Shown here: positions 1-16,576 of the stretch, piece after piece | How positions within the stretch are numbered: position 1 is the stretch's first letter | How the letters are laid out: each line of letters begins with the position of its first letter | From: Baylisascaris procyonis | Taxonomy: Eukaryota; Nematoda; Chromadorea; Rhabditida; Ascarididae | Reading direction: 5' to 3' | Assembly (NCBI GenBank): GCA_037389465.1 | Contig: JAZARR010000153.1 | Coordinates: 6,298,501-6,362,500, forward strand | Length of the DNA stretch: 64,000 nucleotides | Program-made: the position numbers and the translations under genes | The notes under the pieces: model-generated | Seen by the model: the letters and a program-made list of their open reading frames with translations, nothing else | The model's database searches: none | Told to the model about the DNA's origin: nothing

Positions 1-1108
1 ATTGATTGTGCGTATTGCGCATAGCATCATTTCTGCTACCTCTATTAGACAATGAATGTGTATTTGTAATTTCTTTATTTATTATTTACAAACATATATA
101 AGTCTTTGAATATTTCTTCCACCGATAATGCTCGAAAATTTATATTAATGTCAAATTTTTGCAAATATTATCTCATTTTGAGTAGAAATATCAAGTATCG
201 TAATTATAATACCTAAAACATTCGTACACTTGCGCCATCAACTGCTCGTACATTTGCGCCACCTACAATTCGTACACTTGCGCCACCAAAAAGCAACACC
301 ATAATGATCGAATGAGCAGATTCATTCGTCAACATTTATAATATTTGGCTGAGTGCCTAGACAAGAGGATATACTAACCCAACATCTTTGCATAAGGAGA
401 ATATTTGAAATTCATGAATTAGTTTGCCCCTCCACACTCTGAAATAATTAACTCGCTTCTTTCATAGTATATATTAAATATAGGTGGCGCATATGTCGGA
501 TTTTTCCAGTAAAGGTGAACCTTCTAATTGAAAATTTTCAATATTAGTCGGACATGTTGAAACGTTTTTCTACAGTCTATATAATTTACATAATTTGATA
601 CATCTAGTATATATGACTACCTGTATTCTCTTCATAGATAGGACGTTGATCGCGCTCAGTGAACAACTGGATTACATAGAAATAAAAGACCCAAAGAGGG
701 AATGAGCAGGAAGTATAAGCATAAGATTAGTGATCATATCCAAGCTGTCCAATAATCGGCTCTCTTCTACCCATTACCTCTGCCCGATCATGAATCAAAT
801 CTAGTACACCACCTTTAATCATGAAGTAGTTTTTTTATCGCATTTCAAGCAATTCATCAAGACAAAAAATATTTCATTCATATTATAGAGTTGAAAGTGG
901 GTTTATTTTTACGCAATGGGACGTTAGATGCTAGAGAAGGTAATATGTTACATTAGCTTTAGCTTATATCTAAACATAAACAATTCAAAGGGAATTGAAT
1001 AAGTATATTGATAAATCTGCAATGGTATCATATTTCCCAATGCAAAATTATTGCATTTGTAATATAGACATTCATTCAATCTCAGTCACTGTATTCTCTA
1101 CTTAGCAC
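1..1108. other. Non-coding region downstream of the TSSK-like gene
   Basis: I see no convincing coding exon here. The stretch is AT-rich and lies 3' of the minus-strand kinase gene. It holds a short 24-bp-period tandem repeat (listed separately). A TTTATT at about 901-906 reads AATAAA on the minus strand, roughly 200 nt past the kinase stop codon, and is a possible but unproven poly(A) signal. Confidence 0.5.
221..491. repeat. Three 24-bp tandem units plus an inverted copy
   Basis: The motif TCGTACACTTGCGCCACC occurs at 222, 246 and 270, exactly 24 bp apart, with a few substitutions. The core TGCGCCACCTA at 255-265 reappears as its perfect reverse complement at 481-491. Tandem units at one end and an inverted copy about 215 bp away could be a small non-autonomous element or a degenerate satellite. 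I recognise no known family. Confidence 0.6.
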
Positions 1109-4914
<3,806 letters not shown>

Positions 4915-6326
4915 TGCAGAGTGATCGATGAAGACAAATCAGCCTAAATCCAGCAATATTCAAATAATTGGCTTGCCATTACTCTGACATAGATATCTAT
5001 AACAGACTGAGCTATTGGGGGAACTAGAATAGAAATGGGATCTTCCTTCGAATATTTCACCGTTGAGAGATAGAAAAAAATGTTGCCAAGACTTAGAAAC
5101 CCTTAACGTTCCTTATAAATGAACATGAAAAATTTTTCAAAAATAGTTTTTACGCGAAATTTAAAAAAAAAATTTTTTTTTTTGCTCACTATCACATTGA
5201 TAGCTGAAACATTTAAACGTCTTTTTTTTTTAAGTTTTAGTACCTAATTAGAAACTCCTATTTGTCTCACCCCTTTCCCCTCCTCCATACCCCCTTTCCT
5301 TCACTGCCAAATAATATCTCGGGGCGCACGATAACGCCCAGACAGTAAAGAAGAGTTAAAGAGCAAGTTCACAGAAAAAACATCGAAAAATATAGGCAAA
5401 TCTGCTTAGTGCCCTTAAAAGTGAATTGCCCTTCAAACGATGGAACCAGCTTTACGCTGAATAATTAGTGCTATGTTCAACGTCGCACAGATATTCACTA
5501 ATTACGAACAGATTGCAATGGTTACTCAAAAAACAGCTTCATATCTAGTCGAAGGTGATTATGCACTTTTGCCTTATTTGCATATTTAATGAAAAATGAA
5601 ACGTTCGGCTTTTTACCGTCTACCAAGTAAGAAAACCCATCTCATGTATCGAAGAACGTTGGTTAAATATTTGAACGAGTCCGTAAAGTAATCGTCTCCG
5701 GAGTTAATTCTTATTAGTGGCAACGTTAAGTCGATCATCACTGATGGCAACAAATTCTCACCATTGAATGCACGATACTCGAGCGTTCATTCATACGATA
5801 CGATATGTTCATGCTGACTATTTAAGATGATAGATAAAGATCAAATTTGGCGACGATTCCCATGCTAGGATCAACAGTCACAACAGCAATTTTTAAGGAT
5901 CTCGAGCTCGAACCTGATCAGAAACACATTCCATTTCATCACAAATTATATACATTTCGTATTCGAATAGCATAAAGAATATTTTCGAAAAAATCAAATC
6001 ACATTCTACTCGCATACCGCAGTAAGTGAACAGTAGCGAATACCTTTCAAGATTAGTAAATAGCCGGCAAAACGAAACAACCGGCTTCCACAAATACAAC
6101 GGTAGTAAAATGACGTTAGCGATAATAAATGAAACGAAAACGATTTTTGAAAACATTTAATGCAAATTTTCCCCAATTACTTCCACTATATTTTTAGCAA
6201 AGTTTCATAAATTCGAAAAATCATACTTTGCAAAATTTTGCATAATTCTGCATATAATGCGTCGAGTGGTGGTTGTTGTATATGACTGTGGATTTATATG
6301 TATCTGTTCCTCATATGTGTATGTAT

Positions 6327-6377
<51 letters not shown>

Positions 6378-6788
6378 TCAGTTACGTATCTAGGACCTAG
6401 ACTATTGCACTTGCAATATCGTTGGACATACACTATGAGAAAATCGACCTCAACTTATCAAAAGCTTTTTATAAAAATATTCTCACCATTTCTAATAAAC
6501 AAAACTTATCCATATTAGAGTTGCAATTAATTTTATGCAAAAAGAAATAATCTCAAGGTGTAATAAAATAAAATCTATGAGATGAAGCAATGTTTGTATT
6601 CAACTACATCTGAAATACCTCATTCAACAGCAACGAATTCCAAAGCATAGATGTTTGCTTGTGGGCTAGTCTTAATGTGACAGCATTGACTCACAAATGC
6701 TAGTTACTCATTTGTCCACTCGTAATCGTTGAAGTGTACAAACAAACAACTAGTGTTGCATTATACAACTGGTCAGTGACATTTCGTT
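4915..6788. other. Divergent intergenic region, TSSK-like / Cys-rich gene
   Basis: This 1.9-kb stretch separates the 5' ends of the minus-strand kinase and the plus-strand Cys-rich gene. It should hold the promoters of both. Apart from a (TA)n tract at 6333-6374 and the TATA box at its right edge I see no exon-like or structured element. Confidence 0.5.
6333..6374. repeat. (TA)n microsatellite, 21 units
   Basis: A perfect 42-bp TA tract about 415 bp upstream of the Cys-rich gene's TATA box. Confidence 0.97.
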
Positions 6789-6795
6789 TATAAAT
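6789..6795 (+). promoter_or_regulatory. TATA box of the Cys-rich gene
   Basis: TATAAAT lies 51 bp upstream of the ATG at 6846. A start site 25-30 bp downstream would leave a 5' leader of only about 25-30 nt, which suggests a conventional TATA promoter rather than a long trans-spliced leader region. The following C-rich stretch and the signal-peptide exon fit a strongly expressed secreted product. Confidence 0.6.
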
Positions 6796-6845
6796 CCCCC
6801 CTCCCAGTCTATACAACATCAAATCAGCAATCACCGTCTTGCAAT

Positions 6846-9800
6846 ATGTCCACTCGTCTTACTCTTCTCTATGCTTCGGCATTTCTTATCTCTGCCTTAT
6901 CAGCTGAGGTAATCATACTTCAGCATCCATCTAGATCCCATTTGAAATTTATATACTCTCGTAATATAGATTTTTCGTTGGTCAACGAAATTTTCTGAAT
7001 TCAAGACGCTTCTTGAATGTAGAGACATCAGGTTTCCTTTAAAATCTTCTAATCCCGAAAAATTCTCGAGGTTTTTGAACTTATATCTGGATTTAGAAGT
7101 TTTTTTTTTCACAATAAACGAAGAGTTTTTTAAAAGGAAAGGGAGGCGGAGAGTGGTTTTCGTATTTCATTACTTCAAAACGCAATTTATAGTAACTGAT
7201 GGATTGTTTTACAGAATAAGTTTATCACAATGCAAATATTATTGCATAAATTAAGCACTGTTCAGCCTTTATAGTTACTAAAATTGAGAGATATGAAATT
7301 TTCAGCTTAGATTCTAAAATTCAACAAAAAAAAAAAAAACATTTTTGAAATCAAATGGTACTTCCCGTCAGCTCATCGTTTTCAGAAGAGTATTCTCAGG
7401 GCGAAACGCTCTAATTTTGATTGTTTGTGCAATGTGGCAAACAATTGTAATTGTCAGTCGACATTATCCCTCCAACAACAGCAACAACAACAACAACAAA
7501 ATGTAAGTGAAGTTTTTCCCGAAAACCTGCAATGCTAACTCCAATACAACTAGCTATCTAATTCAAAGAAAAATCTCTCTTTCCCTCCCTCTCTCCCTAT
7601 CTCTAGTTTTCCCTTTTACCTTTAATACGATAGATTTATTCCAAAATGAGTAGATATTTGTTGTTGTATGAGTGAGCAAAGAAATTGAAACGGAATATTT
7701 CAAATCTTTCTTCCTACAACATATCTATGACGAATCTCTTTCCTTCAGCCATATATTTAATTCTCTATTCTTCAATAGCCTCAGAATCCATTAATCAATA
7801 TCACTAACCAATTAAGTCAACATATTTCGTCGAAAGAGAAAAATTTTTAATGGTATTTTCTATATCGCTAATAAATATCACATCTTTAACACAACAAAAT
7901 ATATAGCCGTAATACTGAAATTGAAATTTTTTTGATGAGAATTTTGAATTACTCAACTCGCTGTACTTTTTTACCGAAACAACGGAATTCATTCCAGCGA
8001 CTAATTTAAATAACCGTCAAAAAAAAAATTTTTGAAATAACCGTTAAAACAACTTTCTAATATCGTTATGCAAAAAAAAAAAAAAACGGCCATTTTATTG
8101 CATATCTGTTGCCTCAAATGATCTTTATTTAAGTTCTTATTTGTTGCCGTTAAATTAAAACTTTATCGATCGTTAAATCTAATACTACGATTACTTAATG
8201 ATGTTGAATATTTTCAATGTAAAATTTTTTTCAATTTTTATAATTTCAAAAAAAAAAACTTTCATTAAATACCAAAATAATCAATCGTCTGCGGATGAAA
8301 TTTGAAAAACCTTGCAAAATAGAATCATCGATTATTCAATAGTTATTTCTATTCTCTTCCAGCAATATCCAGTACGTGCCCAACCAACGTCATGTGTCAA
8401 TAATTGTGTACAAAATTGTGTGAATGAACAAGTGCAACGCTGCCAACAATATTGTCAACAATCATGGTTTGTCTTCATTGGTGAAAGATGCATAACTTAC
8501 TACTATAAACACAACTGATATGCCAATGCAGTAACATAGTACGTACATCTGGTACTAGTTTTGGAATATACCAAAGCTCGGAGAACTTGTGAGTCCTAAA
8601 TTTCGGCTTGGAATGCTTTCAAGGAAGGCTCTGAAGGTAAAGGCACTCCAAGAATCCCTAGTAAGCTCTAAGGCTTGGATCATCCCGAAACGAAATGTCC
8701 GCTCCCGTTTAATCGTTTCCGGATGGACTGGTATGTTCGGTAGTGTGGTGCTGTGTCACTCAGGTATGCAACGCAAATGCTTGAACCGTGTACGTATCAG
8801 CATAACATTTTACTACCTAATAACGGTGGGGTGCAAAAAAAATAAAATGCACTTTCATTATTCGTTTGAAAGATGAACTTATCGCGTAATGCCCAATTTT
8901 TTCTGCAAATAGACCACAATTTCGTGATGTTATTGATACAGAAAACATTTCTTAAAAATATCTTTTTGCTAAAACGCAAAAGATAGAGCAAAGGAAATGG
9001 ACTCTAAGTATTTCTTGAAAACAACTGAATTATATTATTAGTTTTTAATATTGACTGATATAATCATTTCATAGAATATCGTAATTACGGAACTACCAAT
9101 GATTCATTTAATATAATATTGTACCACTACTTTAATATGATTTCATTTTACAGCGATCAATCGGCGGGAGTGCCACCCTATGGGTCGGTTACATCGAATA
9201 ATCGACCGATATATCTTCGCCCAGGATCGTCGCCTCTAGCACCAAACATTCCAGTTTCCGGAAACGTGAATACCCAATCGGGTCAATCATTTCCAGTCGA
9301 CGTACCAGTGATAGGTGGTGCCACTGGTACTAGTTCAACAAATACTGTCTGTATGGACATCTGCATGCCATCTTGCACACAACAATGCGTCAGTCAGCAA
9401 CCGTACGGACCAAGTGTTATGGAAGGTCCCGGCGCCGTCACAGGCGGACGGCCTGCGATACCGCAAGGATCAGGCTCAATGGTGCCTCCGCAGAATGTCC
9501 CAATATTACCTCAAGGACCCATACCAGTTATACCAGGAGGGCCTGGACCAGTCATGGTGCCTTCACAGTACACTACAGAGCAACCCGCGACGAGTGGTCC
9601 TGTTGTATGCTTCCCAGTCTGTATGCCAACCTGCAACTCACAGTGCATCCAACAAAACACACCTCAACCTACCTACGCTCCCATCTACGTCACACCTCAA
9701 ACATACGATCCATTCCCACAAACTCTAACACCAGTCACACAGCAGCCACCAACACTACAGTGCATTAATGTTTGCATGCCCATGTGCAGCACGCAATGCA

Positions 9801-10009
9801 TTCAGAATCAGCCACTACCCCTGCCAGACCCCGTTCCCGTCCCACCTCAGCTTGCACCTACTCCACCTCAGCTTCCTTCACTTATACCTTCGCAATCGCA
9901 AACGACACAATGTAGTCCCTCAACCACCGGAAACGAGTGTACATGTCCTCGAAACTTTGTTATATGCGTCACGGTTAGTGGCTCAAATCAATGCTGTAGG
10001 AAACGGTGA
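6846..10009 (+). CDS. Secreted cysteine-rich protein with repeated CX3CX3CX3C motifs
   Basis: Four exons: 6846-6908, 7386-7502, 8363-8466 and 9154-10009 (TGA), with phases closing to 379 residues. Residues 1-20 form a signal peptide (hydrophobic LTLLYASAFLISALS). A dibasic RAKR at 26-29 could be a processing site. A glutamine run from (CAA)n ends exon 2. Cys34, 36, 42 and 44 precede the run, and six Cys lie at 71-95. Three near-identical CX3CX3CX3C blocks sit at 161-173, 247-259 and 298-310, each with the core VCMP-C--QC. They are joined by Pro/Gly/Gln-rich linkers, and a different Cys module follows at 348-376, ending QCC. No transmembrane segment or catalytic motif is visible. Such architecture suits an extracellular matrix, cuticle, eggshell or mucin-like role, but I do not recognise a named family and assign no function. 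Confidence 0.88.
7477..7500 (+). repeat. (CAA)n tract coding for polyglutamine
   Basis: A run of CAA codons, with one CAG, at the end of exon 2 of the Cys-rich gene encodes eight or more glutamines just before the GTAAGT donor at 7503. Its length is likely to vary between individuals. Confidence 0.85.
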
Positions 10010-10100
10010 ATCCCATTTTCAACTGTTCATTCAGATGCCCCGTAAAAAGTTTCTACTGTTCCTTTTTGCTGGTTGTATATTTGATGTTTCTCGAATGTGA

Positions 10101-10106
10101 AATAAA
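10101..10106 (+). terminator. Poly(A) signal of the Cys-rich gene
   Basis: A canonical AATAAA lies 92 nt past the stop codon at 10009. Confidence 0.75.
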
Positions 10107-11116
10107 AACTTCGTTACATCTTCCACCTTAGTTACTTCGAACGTATCACTTCAGGAATGTTGTATTCGCTTCAGAACAACAGTACAATTTCAACTCCAAA
10201 ATAAAACATAATCCACTATAGAAGAAGATGTGGAACCCACACAGAGAAAGACATAGTGCAACAACATTGCATGCAAATTCACATACAACTAGTTGATAAT
10301 AAAAATATAAAAACCTGTGCCACAGTATCGTAGCGCGCTGCTCTCAAGTACCGTTTCCCCCATCCAGTGAGGGTTGCGCAACGTGATCTCTGGAGCTGGA
10401 TCGAGATTCTATCCTAGAATCCGGGTCTTTCTAGAGATCCGCATCCAGGATTCAGAATTCCGTGCTATGTCTACTTCGAAGTTTTAATGTTTACCGAAGT
10501 TCGAGATCGCGAAAAATCTCATAACGTCTCCGAAATATGCAGCAATCTCGTCACGTTTTACCGAAGCTAATTTCCCTATTTACGATTGTGGAACACTTAC
10601 AATACAAAAACAACAAACGGCAATAAGCTAGCCCTACAGAAACACTATTATCCACTCTAAGGCTCAGATGAATATGAAAATACATATGTGCCGTAAAATC
10701 ATTGCAAAAAGAAATAACTATGTAACTCACAATACGTTATATACAAATACGTTATTTTTATTCATCTTAATTAATTCTATTTATGCAAATTCTATCACTT
10801 TACCATCATAGTACCTTCCTCCTTACTCCTTCTCCCAATGAAATGGGCATCAGAAACCCCAATAAAAAAGTTGAGAAGAGCGTTCGTTTATCGAACATGA
10901 TACTCAAAGCTAAAAAGAACGGGAAAATTAAAAATTTTATTAGCAAGAAATGAATAGCTCGCCACCTATAGTCTCATAACGAAAGAAAAAAAATGAACGG
11001 AAAATATTCAAATATTAAAAAAGACAACTTCAATATTTTTCACTCCCAAATAATTGTTGGCAAATAAAATAACAAAAGATCAAACAAGATTATAGATGTA
11101 GAACTTACCTGAAGCA
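10107..11116. other. Convergent intergenic region
   Basis: This lies between the 3' ends of the Cys-rich gene (plus) and RNase H2A (minus). A less AT-rich patch at about 10330-10480 has several short GATC- and GATTC-containing inverted motifs but no clear tRNA or protein signal. A TTTATT at 10936-10941 reads AATAAA on the minus strand, about 175 nt past the RNase H2A stop, and is a candidate poly(A) signal for it. Confidence 0.5.
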
Positions 11117-14100
11117 TTAAAACTTCACAACATTTGAGATAAAACGATCGTTAAAGAATGCATGCCGAATTGGAGGCCATTCTTCCTTAGGGCCGAAATG
11201 GAACCACGAGCTACGTTGAACTGCTCCAGGCTCCTCCCTTAAAAATTTATCATTAATAAAATAAACAAAAGTTTCGAATATACGATCAACACAGTTAGAT
11301 TTGCTTATGTATGTGTGTGTCTTAAAATAGAATCACATATTCTTGTCATCCGCCCTCTTTTATCTTCCCGACATACTTTCCCTCAGACATATCTTTGAAT
11401 GAAACGCTTTGCAACCTATCGAATAGCCTTCGTGAGCGATATTAATTACACCTTAATGAGCTTCTTTCTAGACAAAATATGGTGATACCTTTGAGGGTGT
11501 GTAGGAATGATTGAATATTTAGAAGTCGAAATTTGGCATTTTCATCGCCCATTGATTATGTTAAATAAACTTCAAATCAAATTTCAAATTTTTCTTAGAC
11601 AAAGAATATGAGCAAACAATTAAGCTATGTACGCATTCCATGAGCAGTTTACTTTGAAAAAAAATATATATAAATAAACAAAACTTTGCAATAGAGAAGA
11701 AAAAAATATATACAAGGAAGTAAAGAAAAAATGAAAAAAAAAAACAATGAAGCGATCCGTAATTATCACAGACGTGTGATTTATGACAAAGTATCACTTG
11801 CATATCTTATCCAACATCATTAATTAGTATTTCGGTAAATCATTATAGTAAAGTTGAGGATTATCACTCTTTTTTCGATAAAGCTTAGCTTCATTTCACG
11901 TAATTTCCTTCCTTCCTCCTAAACGGCAAAAGAGTAGTGGTATATGCCGTTGCTGTTTTATAGAATGTATAATAATTAACATAATAAATGAAAATTTAAC
12001 CATAAAAAAGCTACCGTTAGAGAAAATGGTAAAAGCGTTTGACTAACGAAACAGAGATAGTTAAATAAAAAAGTTATACCATTTGCATGGAAATGCATTC
12101 TTTTCAAGAGCTGTTTCTGTAGTTTTCCAACTGAAACGAACCAACGACGAATATCCAAACACAGGATCGACGGAGGTCACTAAGAATTTTTTCGTATTCG
12201 GATCTGCAAACAATCTCGCTTATTCATTTTGCAAGTGAAAAAAAAAGGAATGTAAAATCAAACAATATCAGTGGTTACCATCAAATATCCACCTTGCATA
12301 GAATGTATAATATTAGAGTGCATTCATTAGCAAATTAACGCTATTCCTAAAGTTTACTGAGCGCAACTATAACTGCACAAACAAATTCCGACTCCTGAAG
12401 CACTAAGAGTTACCTGGTTCCTCAATGCTTGAGCTCTGAAGCGAATAATAAAATTATAAAAGTTACTTCCAACTACAAGTTATACCATCTCCTTGCGTTC
12501 CACTGACATTGACTTGAGCTCCAGCTCAAGCTCGGAAGACCATAGCTCGTAGAATGTAGCATATCATTCGCAGCATCCAAAATAAGACTATTCTAGACTG
12601 TTAAATTGCAATACTATAGTCCAATTTGGGGCAAGAATACACTATAATATAATTTAAAAGGAATGCTTCTTTTCCACCTCGTTACGTGAAATATTTTACT
12701 CAATGAAACAACTACACTAATATTATTTTGTACAACAGCACGGACAATGAACGCTGACTCTTAAACGACTCTCTCCGGAGCTGCAAGGAGCCCTAATGCG
12801 TTAACTTTCTCATAAAAAACAATGCACTTCAAACTTATTTCATGAATGCATTTGATGACCACTTTTTACGACTTGAAAAACCCCCGTGACCACTTTTTAC
12901 AACTTGAACCGGAAGTTATTTAATTAATAAGCTGGAAAAACTCTATCCGAAACATTTATTCCATTGACTTTTTTGAAAGGATTTAGATATTCAAAACTGT
13001 TCTCACCTCCCGGATATCCGCTTCCGTAACCTTCCTCAGGTACGGTGACATCGCCTTCGACAAACACCCAATCACGCAGTACTCCATCTCTAGTTACCTT
13101 GAAAATGAATATTGATAATCCATTGCAATTATCATGAATTTTGAATAAAAAGAGAGAGTAGCGTTATGTTTAAGACGACCTTAAACACGCTGCGGTGAAA
13201 TTTTTTGAACGGAGAGATAAGAGGCTGACCTAATGAGGCGATATTATTTTACGCAAAATATTATCGAGAAATTTTCGATTCTGAGGGGAAAAACGAATTT
13301 ACAAAGAAATAATTTTTAAAATACTTTCTCCCGAATTAGTGTGAAGCGTGTAATATTTCTATGTTCTACTCCCAAGAGTCACTGCATCTGGCACATTAAG
13401 ATTTATTATTAAAGATTTAACAATACGAGGAAAATTGATCATTCCATTGGCTTTGATGAGGTAAGCACCTTATAAGCAAACAGACATAAAAATGATGCAT
13501 TAAAAACACTAAGCTTAATAAGCGGAGCAAATGGATGAAAAAAGTTTTAAAAAAATAAAACTAACAACAAATGAGCCGATTATAAATTAACAACTACCTT
13601 AGCAGCAATCGAAGCTGCGCTAACGATCGGAAAAAGTGAATCGGCCTTTTCTGTTACTGTTATCGAGATATTCGGGAAATGTGCTTGTAACTTCGCCTGG
13701 TAAGTAGTCTTTGGACCAACTGTATCCACATAGATCTGCAACGAAATAATTCTATAGCTCAGGATCATGTAGTTGGATCGAGATCCAACTATCTGGTAAT
13801 GTGAATGGATTGGATCTATCTACATATCCAACCAACCTTTATACAAAGATGCATCAAACCTAAGAGAGAGGGAATGCATGGAGTTGCCGTTATGGCAACG
13901 AAGAAAAAGCGGAGTCAAATATGAAGCCTTTAAGTTGACGTATCCCCGCATGATACGCACTTGAAGCAGATGCCATCTATCATCAACCTCAATCAAGAGC
14001 GCACCACACATTAAACAGCATCGCCTACATCAATGATCACTCATACCTTTATGTTTCTTTCAATTCCACTATACGGCGTTGTTTATGATGGCTCCAATAG

Positions 14101-16433
14101 GGAATGCAACGAGTGGAAAACGAATTTTTTCAAAGGGTTTAACACCACTTGAGAGACAACACAGTGAGTGAGATATAGATGAGGCAAATTCCCCTTTTCA
14201 TGTAAAGGTGCCAACTCACAAAATATAACCCTTAAAAGTAAAATTTGTAAAAACATTATATGTGGTAACTAATCAAAATTTCCAGTAGTGAGGAAGGGGG
14301 AAGGTACATATGAGCATTCCAAATGCGTCTATAATACTGCATCTCTCGACACGATTCCGTACCGCTAAAAAGATGCTATTCTCTCCTGACTTATCCTCAT
14401 CAAACTCATTTCATTTATGCTGCTTTGAATTATACGCACATCTTTTTTGTTTGTTTACGCTTGTCTCAGCGATCTTTCAGTATTACTATTGAGGCTTATA
14501 TATTTGGCCATTATAAAACAAGAGTTCAGATCTCAGATAACATATAAATAATAGTAAGAAAGTGATGAAATTTTCGAATTAGATCAGCACAACAGCATTA
14601 TATTATTGCGAAATCTTTCATCCCCTCACCTCGCAATCTGCTTCCACGTGTTCTCTCGTTACCTTTTCATCGATTTATCATTATTCAAAGAAAACAAAAT
14701 AAATAAAGACCTGAGTGACGTTGATGCCATTTTCTAATGCAATTTTGATCAAGCTGATAGCGCTTGTATGTGATAACTCATTTAGAGAATATTTGCAACG
14801 TCGTAACATCTCTGCACTGATAAGACGTGCCGATAGCACTCGATATGCGTATGCGACCACCTTCAATGATAACGGATTCATTAACAAAACGACAATATAT
14901 CGCTAAGATCAAAGCAAAAATTGACTAAATAAAGTCGAAATTTTGCTAATAATGAGTAGGCAAATAAATAAGAAACGAATAAATTTGAATTCCTTAAGGC
15001 GGAAGCGATTCACATAACATCTTCTATGCAAATCACAGTAGGTAGTGCTTTATAGAGAATTAGTTTATCACTAGAACGGAAAGGATTGTTTTCCGGAAAT
15101 TTAATTCCGTAAACGGAATCGCTTTTTTTAGATTAATTTATGTTTAAATATTATAATTCTCAACTTCCTTGTTTAACATCGACAGTGATATTATTATAAA
15201 GGATATTAATCGTATTATTCTGATATAAAATCAATCAACAAAATATGCAAATATTCTTATAACAACATATTGTGTTAAATTTTAACACACATGAAATAAG
15301 AGGCAATTTCGATTGGAATAATAATCGAATATAAATGCATTAAAACTCTTTAATTGCTAAATACATTAATATAACACAAATGTTTTTAATATATAAAAGA
15401 AATCATAAAAGGTACCTTTGTTATATTTTCCTCATTGTTCATATTCTCGAATATTTGAGTCCTTTTTTCTTCAGTGAGTGCCTTTGAATCATCAACACCT
15501 GAAATAATTATACACACTTTCACAGGTGTAAATAAATGTTAGATTTTTAATTAATTAAACATAAAGTTGTTCAATTAATTTGAAAATTTACTTTAATTAA
15601 TTAAATGTTAAATGTTGTATAACAGATGAAAACATTAATGAGAAACACAAGATTTAATTAATTATTTCAAATTGGATAACAAATTTAATCAATTAAATTT
15701 AATTAAAATGTTAAAACATAAATTAATTAAATTAAAACATAAATGTTGATTAAAACATAAAAAATGTTAAATAGAGATTTTAAAATGAAACAGGAAGTTG
15801 GATAACAAAGAGCAGATGAAAAAAAAATGAAAAAAAAAACATTAGTGAGAAAAAGAAACACAACATTTACATAATTGAAAATCGATGTTCCAGACGTGAG
15901 CATGTATATTGCTAAAGAAAACAGATGCCTCAATTCCCCCACCACCCACCCTTCCCCTCCCAACCCTTTTCCTGTCGTTTGGAAGTATTCAAGTCGCCGC
16001 AAGACTTTTGTGGAATCCAAATTGAGATTTACTGACATCTGAACGAAATTTCTGAAACGACGAAAAATTTCGTTAGCTATTGATGAACGCTTTTTATTAA
16101 AATGCATAATTGACAAATACTGGCATGATATGGTCACTATAGAGGTAAAGCGTTGGTGAGGGAGTTCGTATTTTGCATTGACCTGCTAGTTTCTTGTCAT
16201 TCGTAGCTAAAAAGAACTGTAATTTACTCAAGGTTACACTTACCGAGTTCTTTCAATTGTTCGGCCGCATCAACCGGTGATACGGCACACGCATAAACCA
16301 TTGGCCCTAATACGGGTCCTCGACCTGCTTCATCGATGCCCAACACACATGGTTGACCACAAGCGAAATTCGCAAAGCCGGAACTAGTCTGTATCGCGCA
16401 GCATGTAAAATTTGCCTCATTATGCCGATCCAT
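11117..16433 (-). CDS. RNASEH2A: Ribonuclease H2 catalytic subunit A (RNase HII family)
   Basis: Seven minus-strand exons: 16433-16244, 15498-15416, 14860-14711, 13735-13598, 13097-13007, 12203-12080 and 11237-11117 (TAA). Phases close to 298 residues, against about 299 in human. The enzyme cleaves RNA:DNA hybrids and removes single ribonucleotides from nuclear DNA with subunits B and C. The type-2 signature [19 protein letters not shown] gives catalytic Asp34 and Glu35. DTVG supplies Asp145 and KADSLFP supplies Asp173, completing the four-residue metal site. [13 protein letters not shown] (Tyr211) is the substrate-recognition motif, and [16 protein letters not shown] matches the eukaryotic C-terminal helix region. 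I took the first ATG after a possible acceptor (TTGAAG). Three of six acceptors are AAG, which is unusual. A strong GTAAGT donor lies just past the stop (about 11108), so a 3'-UTR intron or an alternative end is possible. Confidence 0.93.
13770..13791. repeat. Near-perfect palindrome in an RNase H2A intron
   Basis: TAGTTGGATC (13770-13779) and GATCCAACTA (13782-13791) are exact reverse complements separated by two bases. The element sits in intron 3, about 32 nt upstream of the acceptor of the exon at 13735-13598, in the zone where the branch site is expected. Confidence 0.9.
15530..15780. repeat. AT-rich TTAATTAA-type repetitive block in an RNase H2A intron
   Basis: This block is built of repeated TTAATTAA, AATTAAA and ACATAAA words, with a partly duplicated flanking phrase (ATAACA..GATGAAAA..AACATTA) seen near 15620 and again near 15800. 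It is low-complexity intronic sequence with no coding content. Confidence 0.6.
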
Positions 16434-16576
16434 TAGCAATACCTTCAACAGGTGTAATTATTTACACTAAGCCTGCACAAATTTGAATTGTATACGAGTT
16501 GTATAATTTATAAAAAATAATATTATATAAATCTGTGTTCGAAATGGCGCTGAAGAGCCAATCCAAGATATCCACT

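Noticed and set aside
9315..10100. Three overlapping frames of 110-137 codons within the last exon of the Cys-rich gene
   Set aside because: They are shadows of the real frame, which carries the spaced cysteines and joins in phase to the upstream exons.
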